Positions 1-8,123 are shown, counted from the first letter of the stretch. The stretch is 13,798 bases of DNA from Dunaliella salina (GCA_002284615.2 MU069524.1:186264-200061), one strand, 5' to 3'. The notes: generated from the letters alone by a model not told the origin. A program made the numbers and translations.

Positions 1-24
1 TGTGTGTGTGTGTGTGTGTGTGTG
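1..24. repeat. (TG)n microsatellite at left edge
   Basis: Twelve TG units open the window, followed by a single TGCGTG interruption. The complementary (CA)n tract closes the window, so both ends are the same class of simple repeat in opposite orientation. The likely reason is that the assembly stops in such tracts. Confidence 0.95.
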
Positions 25-299
25 CGTGCTTTTGGGGCCTGGGAGCCCAAATCAGGAAATGCATGCATGCCTCCTGTGTCAGGGTTGGCTGGTGGTCCAA
101 CACAGCTTCAGCGGCATATGGAAATTTACGCAAGTGATCCCACTTCACATGCTTTGGCCTGGTCAAATGACAACAATACGTTTGGATAATGTCCAGCTGT
201 GCCCTTTTGGTTCGAGGTGCCCCAAATGTGAGTGGAATTTTAATCTGGTGAGATGACTTTTTGCAGTGCTCTTTTAAAGCCATTGCCTGTGTTTAGTGC

Positions 300-512
300 T
301 ACTATGGCCTTTGCCACAGTATTGTAGTGACTGCCATAAAAGCATTGCATTCCAGCAACTGCTACTGCAGGTCTTGATGCAGTGTCACAGCGACTGCCCT
401 ACAGCATCGCATCACAAGGCCTGCTTCTGCAGGCTTCGCTGCAGTATTGCAGCAGCTGCTACTACAACATCGCATTGCAGCAACTGCTACTAGAGGCTTT
501 GCTACTGCAGCA
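300..512. repeat. 62-63 bp degenerate tandem repeat, about 3.3 copies
   Basis: Unit starts are visible at 343 (CATTGCATTCCAGCAACTG), 405 (CATCGCATCACAAGGCCTG) and 468 (CATCGCATTGCAGCAACTG), spaced 62 and 63 bp, with a partial unit before the first. Each unit contains CTGCTACTGCAGG-like and GCAGTATTGCAGC-like blocks. Several short reading frames cross it on both strands, but they only reflect the repeat. No gene is supported here. Confidence 0.8.
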
Positions 513-899
513 AACACTCATCATGGAAATAAAGGTTCTGTTTTGTGGCACAGCTGCTGCACAATGAGGACATAAGCAAGGCCAGCAGACTGCCGCATGT
601 CTGGAGTCTAAATGCAAGCATGACAGCATTGCTACTTCATGATTGCCCACAGGTTTGAGGCAGCACACGGAAAAACAGGCAGAAACTCTCCCACATGCTC
701 TCAAAAGGACGGGTCTAAAACAGTCGCTGGTGTTAAATTCAGAAGGTTTGAAATTGGTCAGACATTAGGTGATAACCTTCTTTTCCCCGGAATCAGATTT
801 GAATGTATTGCCTGTCTTGTTTCCCACACATTAACCTCAATTGCCAGAAGCAATGCTGCCCAAATGCAACACTACATCCCACGACCGCCCAGTCTTGTT
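513..899. other. Unassigned stretch between two repeat arrays
   Basis: I see no recognisable coding segment, RNA gene or repeat array here. Short open frames (for example 639-929 plus) show no family resemblance and no convincing splice sites. It is either intergenic or intronic. Confidence 0.5.
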
Positions 900-985
900 C
901 AAAGGAGATTCTGTCTTTTTTCTTCATGACTTGCATAAGCTGGCTGCGGGGCAAGTCATGCCCTCCACTGCCGACAAAAATGCTG
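900..985. repeat. Diverged outlying copy of the 93-bp repeat
   Basis: The block TCATGACTTGCATAAGCTGG followed by GGCAAGTCATGCC matches the core of the 93-bp array further right (CATGACTTGCATAGGCCGG, then GGCAAGCCATGC). It lies 422 bp before the first clean unit. The space between is largely filled by a separate array of short A-rich units, suggesting one repeat expanded inside or next to another. Confidence 0.6.
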
Positions 986-1073
986 CAAGCAGCACTTCAT
1001 CCCATGATATCCCAGCCGCGAACCAAGGAGTTCTAGGTTCCATTATCATGGCTTGCCCTCATCTAGCAGCAAA

Positions 1074-1300
1074 AATGCAACTGAAATGCAACACTCTCTG
1101 AAATGCAACACTCTCTGAAATGCAAAAGTGCAAAAGTGCAACTGAAATGCAACACTTTCTGAAATGCAAAAGTGCAACTGAAATGCAAGGCTTTCTAAAA
1201 TGCAAAAGTGCAACTGAAATGCAGCACTTTCTGAAATGCAACACTTTCTGAAATGCAACACCTTCTGGAATGCAACACCTTCTGAAATGCAACACTTTAT
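1074..1300. repeat. Short tandem repeat, 17-bp unit TGAAATGCAACACTTTC
   Basis: Units of the form TGAAATGCAACACTTTC repeat about nine times with substitutions (CTCTC, GGCTT, CCTTC variants). They alternate in places with AAATGCAAAAGTGCAAC, giving a higher-order period near 39 bp. Minus-strand open frames over this block read as monotonous CISESVAFQ-like protein. That is a by-product of the repeat rather than a gene. Confidence 0.9.
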
Positions 1301-1334
1301 CCCATGATGGCCCCGCGTTGCTCCAAGCAGTTTC

Positions 1335-1790
1335 TATTTTCTTTTTCTTTCCTGATTTGCTTAGGTTGGAAGGCAAGCCATGCCGCACCATGCATGAGTG
1401 GCTGCCAAATGCCTTTTCCAAGGAGTCACTTTTTTTCCTTGTTCGTGATTTGTACAGGCTGGAGGGCAAGCCATGCTGCATCACGCATGAGTGGCTGCCA
1501 AAGGCTCTTTTCAAAAAGTTAAATTTTTTCCTTGTACATGACTTGCATAGGCCGGAGGGCAAGCCATGCTGCATCACGCACAAGCTGTAAGCAAGTTTGT
1601 TACAAGGGGGTTATAGATATCTTTTTTATCATGATTTGCAAAGGTTGGAGGGCAAGCCATGCCGCATCACGCATAAGCTGTAAGCAAGTTTGTTACAAGG
1701 AGGTTATAGATATCTTGTTATCATGATTTGCACAGGTTGGAGGGCAAGCCATGCCGCATCACGCATGAGTGGCTGCCGAAGGTGCCCCCT
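1335..1790. repeat. 93-bp tandem repeat, five copies
   Basis: The anchor GGCAAGCCATGC begins at 1372, 1465, 1558, 1651 and 1743, spacings of 93, 93, 93 and 92 bp. Each unit has a T-rich tract, TGATTTGCACAGG-like sequence, the anchor, and GCATCACGCATGAGTGGCTGCC. Copies 3 and 4 replace the GAGTGGCTGCC part with AAGCTGTAAGCAAGTTTGTTACAAGG and share a TTATAGATATC block, so they form a subtype. Because 93 is 31 codons, frames stay open through several units on both strands. The lack of any family resemblance and the subtype break argue against a protein. Confidence 0.93.
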
Positions 1791-1796
1791 AAAGGG

Positions 1797-2207
1797 TGGC
1801 AGTCTGCAGCTGGCATGCCATCATACCTATGTCAGGTGAGTGCGAGTGCCCATTTGAAGTCTGTCCAGTGAAATCTAAAACGTTCAGGCACAGGGAAGGT
1901 ATGCTGGTTGAGATTCTTAAGAAAAAAGGCCTTGTGAAGATGAGTGCGAGCATCTCTCTCCTCAAAGCACTCATTTTGGGAGCCCGTGATTTTGCACAGT
2001 GAGTGCATTTATGATGAATGCTTCCCGTTCCTGAAAAGGTCCATGCTTGTGCGCAATGTTTTTTAAGAGCCTCCCTCATTCTTCCAGAGCTGGACAACTC
2101 CCCTGTATCACTGGACATACTATTTCCCAGTTTTCTTTCTCAAATATGACCATACCAACCATTTTATTATACAAATATTACATTCACCAAAAAATGAAAA
2201 AAAATCA
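1797..2207. other. Unassigned stretch, no supported gene
   Basis: An open plus frame covers 1796-2002 and its second half (REGMLVEILKKKGLVKM) looks protein-like, but I find no clean exon boundaries and recognise no family. TGAGTGC recurs at about 1837, 1940 and 2000. The remainder is AT-rich and featureless up to the dispersed repeat at 2208. Confidence 0.4.
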
Positions 2208-2350
2208 GAGGACCCCAGATCACTTTCCTGGCCTCAGGTCACCCAAAAATGGCCCACATATCCACCCTTAGATCATTTTTAACTACCAATTTTTTTATTT
2301 ATAACTCTTATATACAATGCTAACATCCTGCATATTCAATAGTGAGGGAA
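2208..2350 (+). repeat. Dispersed repeat family, copy 1
   Basis: Positions 2208-2231 match the reverse complement of 4557-4580 at 23 of 24 bases (core GAGGACCCCAGATCACT). Weaker similarity continues through GGTCACCC...CCACCCT and as far as GCTAACATCCTGC near 2320, which pairs with GCTAACGTCCTGC on the minus strand near 4440. This looks like an old interspersed repeat of at least 140 bp. I cannot see its ends or class. Confidence 0.65.
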
Positions 2351-2576
2351 AAGGAGGTCAAAAAATGGCCTTTTCAGCACCCCCTGTGCTGCAATTTCTC
2401 TAAGGGAGATGGCTGACATTTGTATCTGACCAACCACCAGGTCTCTCTACTCCAAGCTGGGACTGAAGATTAGGCTACCTTTTAAATGTTAATCATAGTA
2501 GTCAGGGTTGGGGCGCGCCTATGCTGGGAGCACGTTAAAAACACCTATTTTTGGGGGGGGAGTTGTCCAGCTCTGT
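2351..2576. other. Unassigned stretch with a G8 run
   Basis: Nothing coding is recognisable. A G8 run near 2553-2560 lies just before the 55-bp tandem array. Position 2513 onward holds an AscI-like GGCGCGCC site, with no evident biological meaning. Confidence 0.4.
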
Positions 2577-2796
2577 CATTCTACTCCACACCTGCAATAA
2601 CAGTCACGCTGTATTTTCCAAGGGCTTTCCTCATTCTACTCCACACCTGTGACAAAAGTCGTGTTGTACTTCCCCTGAACTTCCCTCATTCCACTCCATG
2701 CCTGCAACAACAGTCATGCTATATTTCCCAAAGGCTTCCATCATTCCACTCCATGCCTGTCAGAGCGATCGTGTCCTGGGTTGCCAGCAAATTTTT
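2577..2796. repeat. 55-bp tandem repeat, four copies
   Basis: CATTCTACTCCACACCTG or CATTCCACTCCATGCCTG starts at 2577, 2632, 2687 and 2742, exactly 55 bp apart. Each unit continues with CAACAACAGTCATGCT-like and TTCCC-like blocks. Copies 1-2 (CTACTCCACACC) and copies 3-4 (CCACTCCATGCC) form two subtypes, so expansion probably went pairwise. The last copy decays after CTGTCAGAGCGATCG. Confidence 0.93.
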
Positions 2797-2954
2797 AGAG
2801 GAAAAAACTGCATGTGCATTTGAACCAATCTGTTTTGTGGCTTGCATTTACACTGTGCTGTTTGTAAAAGAGATCACATGTGCATTCACTGTATCACTTT
2901 GAAGCTCTTATCAAATGACAGAGCCAAATGTTTTACATTTTTGCCTCTGAGCAG

Positions 2955-3032
2955 GTGAACCTGGCCCAGGGAGAGGACTTCATATGGGCAGCCAACAAGA
3001 TCAAGGAGCTCAGTGCAAAGCTGAAGACCAAG
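2955..3032 (+). CDS. Candidate internal exon, gene not recognised
   Basis: Seventy-eight bases read as 26 codons starting VNLAQGEDFIWAANK and ending KLKTK. They lie between a T-rich tract ending in GAGCAG and a donor AAG|GTGCAC, with both boundaries in phase 0. About 20 of 26 third positions are G or C, clearly higher than the flanks, which favours the plus frame. The peptide is Lys-rich and probably helical at its end. I do not recognise the family. The antisense frame (HLGLQLCTELLDLVG) is also open and looks protein-like, so strand is not certain. No partner exon could be fixed: a possible next acceptor at 3391-3397 reads into a stop after 14 codons and lies in the candidate minus-strand exon. 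Confidence 0.45.
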
Positions 3033-3322
3033 GTGCACTTTTCCTCTTGCACTTGTACATTGCATATCTAGCGCTTTTGGGGTGTCCAGAAAACGTGCAT
3101 TCAAACATTAGGTTGCTCTTGACTGGTTTGACTCCCAGCCAACGCCTAGCTTCGAGAAGGTGCCCATGATTTTTGTGTGCTTTGTTGTTGCAACAAAAAC
3201 TCTCTGACTTGCCTTTAACTTGCCTGCAATTCAAGCATGTTGCATGTGTGAAATGATTGACTAAACTCTCCATGCTGTACGCTGTGAAATAGAAAGGAAA
3301 AAGAAGATCCATCAAACCTTAC

Positions 3323-3447
3323 TTCTTGTACAGTCTGGCTGTATTCATCTGATGCTTTGCCTTTGGTAATCATCACCCGTACTGATTTGGTTTGCAGGTG
3401 GAAGTAGACACTCATGAAGGATGTATCAGAATACCACTGTGAAGGAG
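3323..3447 (-). CDS. Candidate internal exon of an unrecognised minus-strand gene
   Basis: Read on the minus strand, a pyrimidine-rich tract (GTCTCTCTTGTCAAGACAG) leads into an exon coding PSQWYSDTSFMSVYFHLQ, then TKSVRVMITKGKASDEYSQTVQE. It ends at the strong donor GAA|GTAAGG. The alternating pattern FMSVYFHL and SVRVMIT suggests beta strands. With the acceptor at 3448-3451 the exon begins with two bases of a split codon. This fits the single base left by the candidate exon at 4211-4348 (G plus CT gives Ala). I do not recognise the domain. An alternative acceptor four bases earlier would give a phase-0 start with Thr-Ala. Confidence 0.45.
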
Positions 3448-3451
3448 CTGT

Positions 3452-4210
3452 CTTGACAAGAGAGACGATGCCAAATAAGCAGAGCAGACTCCGTATTAAG
3501 TTTTTGATCAATGTTAGTTTCAACCCCAATGGTAGGGTGCCATCATTGCAAGTAGATGAGAAAGGCAGCAATTTTGCTTGCTTTACTGCTTATTTTCATA
3601 AAAAGAAACAAGTTTGAAAAGTGAACGTTAAACTTGTTTGCCGTAGTTGATGCTTTATGCTGCGCCCTTATCTGTACTTTTACTAGGGCATGAACGCCAA
3701 AGTGATGCACAAAAATATTACTGGCCCCTGTGGGGTTGAATGTACTCAGTAGGCTACTTAAGGTATGCTGCAAGGTTGCAAAGCTCTGACATTTTTTCCC
3801 TCTTGATGTAGAAGGGGAATTGTGGCCCTTCAACCAGAACTCTTTTTCCTGGTTTGATCAATAATGTTTTCTTAATGCACGCGGTCTAATGGCAAGCTTG
3901 GATTTTTTTTTGTCTAACTGCCTAAGCTATCACAGCTGTATGGTGGTTCCTTCTAGTCAAAAGTGTCTATTGCTCACGTTGTCGGCTGATTTAGCCGCCC
4001 CCTTGGCATGCCTGGATTCTGGCTCCTTATGGGGTTTTGCAGCAGACCTCTTTTTATCAGTGAATGGACAGAAGGGGACGACTGAGGCCTGAAATGTAAG
4101 GTTTCAACGTTTCGAGAAAGATGCCATCAGTCAGCACGCATGACTGCTAGGCTGAAAGTTGAATAGCAAATTCATCAGAAAGAACATTAGTTCAGCATGT
4201 AATTTACCTT
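3452..4210. other. Probable intron or intergenic stretch
   Basis: If the flanking minus-strand exons belong together, this is the intron between them. It contains scattered short open frames (3889-4092 plus, 3543-3833 minus) with no family resemblance. It has T- and A-rich runs but no array or RNA gene that I can see. Confidence 0.4.
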
Positions 4211-4348
4211 GGCTTCCTCTGGTTTCTGCAGCACCACTAGAAGGTTGCAGATTTCCAACAAGGGGACACATGCCTAATTTGCTGCGGCGAGGACCCTTGC
4301 TTTGGAAACCATTCCTGATCACCCAATGCACCATATCGTATGACTTTT
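4211..4348 (-). CDS. Candidate exon of the same unrecognised minus-strand gene
   Basis: On the minus strand an acceptor-like CTTTAAGCACTAAAAG precedes SYDMVHWVIRNGFQSK. The frame continues through a basic stretch (KGPRRSKLG) and a Ser/Gly-rich end (QPSSGAAETRGSQ) to a donor CCAAG|GTAAAT, leaving one base of a split codon. That phase matches the candidate exon at 3323-3447. No domain is recognised. The plus strand over the same bases also has a plausible acceptor (TTTCTGCAG at about 4229) and an open frame, so the assignment is weak. Confidence 0.3.
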
Positions 4349-4389
4349 AGTGCTTAAAGGTCCTTGTGAAAATTTAGTGAAAAGACCAA

Positions 4390-4580
4390 GTGGCTGGTGA
4401 GATACTGAATTCCAGCTATTTCCTGTTTTTGAAAAGCAGGACGTTAGCAGTGTGTGTAGTGGCTATTACGTCATAATTTTGGCGTAGGGAAATGTCATCA
4501 TGTTGGGCGTGAAGAATGGCTCCAGGGTGGAGTTCTAGTCCATCTTGGGGTGATCTCCAGGAGAGTGATCTGGGGTCCTC
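4390..4580 (-). repeat. Dispersed repeat family, copy 2 (inverted)
   Basis: This block is the reverse complement of the family seen at 2208-2350. The end at 4557-4580 is nearly identical to 2208-2231, and GCTAACGTCCTGC on the minus strand near 4440 matches 2317-2330. Its left part, GGTGAGATACTGAATTCCAGC, also matches 6922-6944. The open minus frame 4416-4679 lies on this repeat and is therefore not counted as a gene. Confidence 0.6.
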
Positions 4581-4737
4581 CAACTTTGTAGACATCTGGA
4601 ACATGTAATGATTTTTTGATATATTATGGTTGACGTGGTTATTTCTGAGAAAGATGCACGAGAGAGCGGTGTTTGGCAAACTGGACAGGAGATGCCCTTA
4701 AGTAATTTATGAAAAGGAAAATAGAAAAAGGTACGCT

Positions 4738-4890
4738 ATTAGCCAGTGGCTGGAAGCGTTGTTTTAAGGAAAGGATGGAATTCCCAACTTCCATGGGGAG
4801 ATTCCCAACTTCCATTAGCCAGTGGCTGGAAGCGTTGTTTTCAGGAAAGGATAGGATTCCCAACTTCCATGGAATTCCCAACTTCCATGG
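4738..4890. repeat. 76-bp direct duplication with a short internal repeat
   Basis: ATTAGCCAGTGGCTGGAAGC starts at 4738 and again at 4814, 76 bp apart, followed in both by GTTGTTTT(A/C)AGGAAAGGAT. Within and after each copy TTCCCAACTTCCAT recurs, in total at least four times between 4781 and 4890. The block sits directly at the left border of the LINE remnant. It may be duplicated target sequence or the decayed 5' portion of the element. Confidence 0.85.
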
Positions 4891-4899
4891 GGAGATTCC

Positions 4900-6312
4900 C
4901 TCCCATATTTCCCGTTCCCTCCCAGCCCTCATCACTGGGACGGTTGATGGCAGGAGGCGAGGACGGGTGGTGGGCATTCCTTCCAGCCTCCTTGTGGGCT
5001 CTCCTCGTGAAGGGGGCATGGGGCTCACCCCCTGGGCTCAACATGTGTTGGCCAGGCACGCTGTGTGGGCCCAGCGGTTGACACTCCATCTTATTCATAT
5101 AAACCCCCGCACCCCCCCTTGGGCCATAGCAGCAGCTGCCATCCTTCATGCTAATAGCCCCATTCACCCTGCGCTCCAACTCCTTCCCTCAAGCCCCGGT
5201 CCCCATCCCCTCCCCGGCCCTCTGGAGCGGATGCATTTGGCCTTGCTTAGCCTCGGCCCTCTTGCTCCCCACTGCCCCCTCTCCCCTCCCCACCCTCCAC
5301 ACTTCCAACACCTCTCGCAGCTTGGGCATGCGCAACAGTCACAGGAGCAGATCCAAGCTGTTCGAGCCATCCTTGCTGATACAGCTCGGGTGGCTTGTCC
5401 CCTCAGACCCCCCCCCGGGGCATGAGCAAGAGCAGCATGGGCCACTTCAATGGCCCCAACACAAGCCCCGGCAAGAGCAGCAAGAGGAGGAGCGTTACCA
5501 GACTTTGCATGAACAGCAACGGAGAGGGCTAGAGGGGGCAGGCGAGGCCAGGGGCCTCTCCAATGGCACACTACGCAAGGCCACCTCAGCCTCTCTTCCA
5601 AAAGCTTCACATTCCGGCGAGTTACGGCTCTCCAGCTCTCCTGGGAGCGAGCAGCAAGGCAAGCAGCCTGGCTCCAATATGCTTGCTCGGCAGTCTCCGT
5701 TGCTTCAACCTCTCTTCCTGCGCCCGACCCGTCTCCCCAAGCCAACCACCTCATCCAGGACCTCCCGAGCAGGATCAATGAGGTGTGGAGGCTCTGTTGG
5801 GAGAATAAGTGGAAGGAGATCTGGTGGCGGTTGCTCTTGCATGGGGTCCCGGGTGCAGGGGGCCATGGTATCGCCTGGGCCAGAGGTTCGGCGTGTGCTT
5901 GTGGTGGCAGGCTGCAAATGCAGCCGGCTGTGAAGTGCGTGCCCTTCAACAGAGGGAGCATGTCTTTTGGACATGTCCCCATGCCCAAGCAGTAGTGGAT
6001 GTCCTGGTTGAGAACCTGCCTCCTGGCACCACCGTGCTCCCCAAGCATGTGTGGTTGCTTGTGCCTCCTTGCCCTAACATGAACGAGCGTGTGTGGTGGG
6101 TGGTTTGTCTGCGCTCTTTGAACTCGGTGCGAAAGCTTCGATATGACCTCTCACAGGACCTTAAGGAGCAAGCTCAAGTCTTCTTGGTTGAGGGTTTGAA
6201 AGATTTTATAGCTTGCCAAGGGGGGCAGTCCTTGGCCAATGCTCTCCGCCAGGACCATCCTTTCATTGCTTCTGACCAGAACTCGAACTTGGTCTTGAGA
6301 CCTGCGCCTTAG
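4900..6312 (+). pseudogene. LINE ORF2 C-terminal remnant (post-RT region and zinc knuckle)
   Basis: The product was the reverse transcriptase/endonuclease polyprotein of a non-LTR retrotransposon. Frame 2 (to 5425) holds SPREGGMGL at about 5000-5026, the conserved GG-GL block just after the RT, then WAQHVLARHAVWAQRL. The frame then moves to 3 near a C9 run at 5408-5416, and back to 2 by about 5582 (WERAARQAAWLQYA; VWRLCWENKWKEIWWRLLLHG at about 5780-5848). It moves to frame 1 near 5903. The zinc-knuckle residues are split by that last break: CxC at 5894-5902 in frame 2, then REHVFWTCPHA at 5953-5985 in frame 1 giving HxxxxC. Frame 1 runs to the natural stop at 6310-6312. At least three frame changes make it non-functional. 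The family call rests on recalled motif order, not a search. Confidence 0.8.
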
Positions 6313-6509
6313 GGCAGTGGTCTGTGTCTTTGCTTCTTCCTTCTTTGGTGTGTAGGTGCGTGCGTGTCTCGTGTGCGCCCCTCCTTCTTTCTCTACCTTC
6401 GGACTTGCGCCTGCCGCTCTTTCTCTTTGTTTAGGATCCTTCCTTCCTCTAGCAGAGGCCCTCTAGGGACATCGCCATGTCCTTGGGCACATGTAACTAC
6501 AAAAAAAAA
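4900..6509 (+). mobile_element. 5'-truncated, decayed non-LTR retrotransposon (LINE) with 3' tail
   Basis: A GC-rich block carries the last part of a LINE ORF2: the segment after the reverse transcriptase, the C-terminal zinc-knuckle region, a stop at 6310-6312, and a roughly 190-bp 3' UTR rich in CTT and TGCG. It closes with A9 at 6501-6509. The reverse-transcriptase catalytic motifs and the endonuclease are absent, so it is truncated at its 5' side somewhere near 4900, as is usual for LINE insertions. I could not find a clear target-site duplication: the sequence after the tail, CTTCCTATCTAG, has no obvious mate near the left border. Confidence 0.8.
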
Positions 6510-6914
6510 CTTCCTATCTAGTTGGAATAGAGCTCACGCAAGTCATTGCATCCCTACTGGAGAGTTAGTAACTGATTCTATTTTTAAGGCCACGAGGTTA
6601 TAATAGGATTTGGAGCTAAATTATTGCCGAGCAGGACAACACCCCCCTGAAAAAGGGAGTTCTTTCAGGATGCTTATTGCATTGGGTGCCCCCAACCTGG
6701 GACACTCCGCAATTCAGTGTTCAAAATGTAGTGTTAGTTTTTTTAGCTGTGGCGTGAACCCTTTTTTTGGCCACCAAATTACCATCCCAGATCATCTAAA
6801 GCATGAAACAGGGTGATTTCACTGTTTGGGGTCTTGGAACCCTTTTTTGAGAACGAAGTTTGATTTTTTTTTTTGCAATGACTAGCACTGCAAAAACAAT
6901 GGCGTAAAAACATC
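6510..6914. other. Unassigned AT-rich stretch 3' of the LINE
   Basis: Nothing coding is recognisable. The short open frame 6610-6816 plus has no supporting features. The stretch includes a T10 run near 6866. Confidence 0.5.
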
Positions 6915-7010
6915 CTAAAGTTGGTAAGATACAAAATCCCAGCCAATTCCCTTCAAGAAAAATTGAGCTCGAGGGACGCTAACCTTGGTCCTCCCATTTT
7001 TTTTCTTAAT
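6915..7010 (-). repeat. Dispersed repeat family, partial copy 3
   Basis: GTTGGTAAGATACAAAATCCCAGCCAATTCC (in parts, 6920-6950) aligns with GCTGGTGAGATACTGAATTCCAGCTATTTCC in copy 2. Both then continue to a GACGCTAAC / GACGTTAGC block. It has the same orientation as copy 2. Similarity is moderate, so this is an old copy. Confidence 0.5.
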
Positions 7011-7496
7011 GGCAATCATGATGGGAATACGTCGGATGTAAGTTATGTATGAATGGGTCATAAATCCCAGAAGGTTGGGAACAATAAAATTCAACCATTC
7101 TGTAATGTCTTGGAACGATGGGCTACCATCTGCAATGCGGTATTTGAGACGCGGAATTCCTTTTTGACAGGTTTGACATAATGCTTATGTGAGGTTTAGC
7201 TCTAGGTTGAGGGTGTGTGGCTCAGGTCCAGGTTGAGGTTCAAGGGTGAGGTTGCCAGGCTACCAGGCTTTCAGGCTTTCAGTCCTACCATCATTGGACC
7301 AATCGTTCCCTAAGCAACGCGCTACTAGGATTTTGTTTAGAAGATGAAAGGGCAATTGCTTTTTTTGAATACAAAATTAAGAAATGGTCCGATCACCATT
7401 TATCATAGCATGATACTGCTTTTGCATGAAATGGAAGCCGACCTCAGACCTTGTTTGCGACTGTGAAAAAAATGCCTCGTCTAAAAAGCTTATACA
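7011..7496. other. Unassigned stretch with a G-rich GGTTGAGG block
   Basis: No gene is supported. From 7193 to 7260 the plus strand carries repeated AGGTTGAGG, AGGTTTAG and AGGTTCAAGG motifs, then GCCAGGCTACCAGGCTTTCAGGCTTTCAG. These are small local duplications. The G-rich motif is not a regular telomere repeat. Confidence 0.5.
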
Positions 7497-7510
7497 TAAG
7501 GTGCGACGAG

Positions 7511-7557
7511 ACTGTAATATATCCATTACAGTAATATTACAGTAATACTACAGTAAT
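7511..7557. repeat. Left subterminal repeats of the hAT-like element
   Basis: ACTGTAATAT at 7511 is followed by TTACAGTAAT, TTACAGTAAT and CTACAGTAAT starting at 7526, 7537 and 7548. Spacing is 11 bp, about one helical turn. Such subterminal clusters are transposase binding sites in known hAT elements; that role is inferred here. Confidence 0.6.
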
Positions 7558-7674
7558 ATTCACACGGCCTCCTGTGTTATACGACATTTTCCGATACGCC
7601 ACATGGCGTCTCGAAAATTCCGGGCGATTTGAAATCCAGCCCAGGCCGGACGGGTACACACAAACAAATTAAAT

Positions 7675-7959
7675 ATGCTAAGGAAAGCCTTCGGTGTGGA
7701 GAAAGATGGTGATGGGTTCGTACGCCAGAAGTTCAGGTCTGGCAAGTACACATGTACTGTACGCATACCCACAGACCTGAAGAAGATGCTGGACGAGCCC
7801 ACCCAGCTGAAAGAGATCAGGAAGGGCTACAACATCATCATTGGTGCAGAGGAGGAGCTGCAGCCTTGTGTGCTCAGCTGCAAGGGCTGCAGGACACTCA
7901 TCAGCATTGTCAACCCTCAACAGACAGCCAAACAGCAGGAGACTGTTGCACTTACATAG
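7675..7959 (+). CDS. 94-residue ORF in the hAT-like element, BED-finger-like end
   Basis: An uninterrupted ORF from ATG at 7675 to TAG at 7957-7959 with strongly coding-like composition, ending before the right inverted end. The N-terminal half is basic (FVRQKFRSGKYTC), the centre charged (DLKKMLDEPTQLKEIRKGY). The C-terminal third has CVLSCKGC followed by NPQQTAKQQ. The pattern of Cys pair plus NPxQTAKQ resembles the zinc-binding BED domain at the N terminus of hAT transposases, but the final His expected after TAKQ is not seen. I infer a surviving N-terminal DNA-binding part. It could bind the element's own ends, be an exon spliced to a lost catalytic part, or be a dead fragment. A pyrimidine tract ending TTGCAG at about 8046 could be an acceptor to more coding sequence (EHDQPIPEVEKP), but no matching donor is clear. 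Confidence 0.55.
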   Translation: MLRKAFGVEKDGDGFVRQKFRSGKYTCTVRIPTDLKKMLDEPTQLKEIRKGYNIIIGAEEELQPCVLSCKGCRTLISIVNPQQTAKQQETVALT

Positions 7960-8123
7960 GAAGCTTGCATGTCATTTTGTCCAATTTCAATGCAATCAAA
8001 TCTCAAACTCGTCTTCTTTATTTTTCTCTTTTGAAGTACCTTGCAGGAACATGACCAGCCAATTCCTGAGGTCGAAAAACCTCACCACCCACAAAATCAG
8101 GGGGAAATCTTGAATTTGGAGTT

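Noticed and set aside
205..225. GGTTCGAGGTGCC, resembling a Pol III B box or tRNA T-arm
   Set aside because: No matching A box or cloverleaf arms are found at the right distances.
1059..1583. 174-residue minus-strand open frame and its plus-strand counterparts
   Set aside because: It spans two different tandem arrays and changes character at their border, so it is repeat-derived.
1335..1790. Possible CRISPR-like array (regular 93-bp spacing)
   Set aside because: Whole units are repeated with no unique spacers, and the sequence is eukaryotic.
3397..3440. Plus-strand acceptor TTTGCAG followed by VEVDTHEGCIRIPL and a stop, as a mate for the exon at 2955
   Set aside because: It overlaps the better-supported minus-strand exon with GTAAGG donor, and gives only 14 codons.
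3889..4092. Plus-strand ORF starting MASLDFFLSNCLSYHSC
   Set aside because: It looks like a short hydrophobic leader, but there is no family, no conserved context and no splice support.
4416..4679. Minus-strand open frame with protein-like text (DPRSLSWRSPQDGLELHPGA)
   Set aside because: It coincides with a dispersed repeat seen in other orientation at 2208-2350, where the frame is not kept.
5164..6048. 294-residue minus-strand open frame, longest in the window
   Set aside because: It is antisense to the GC-rich LINE remnant, whose plus-strand motifs are clear.
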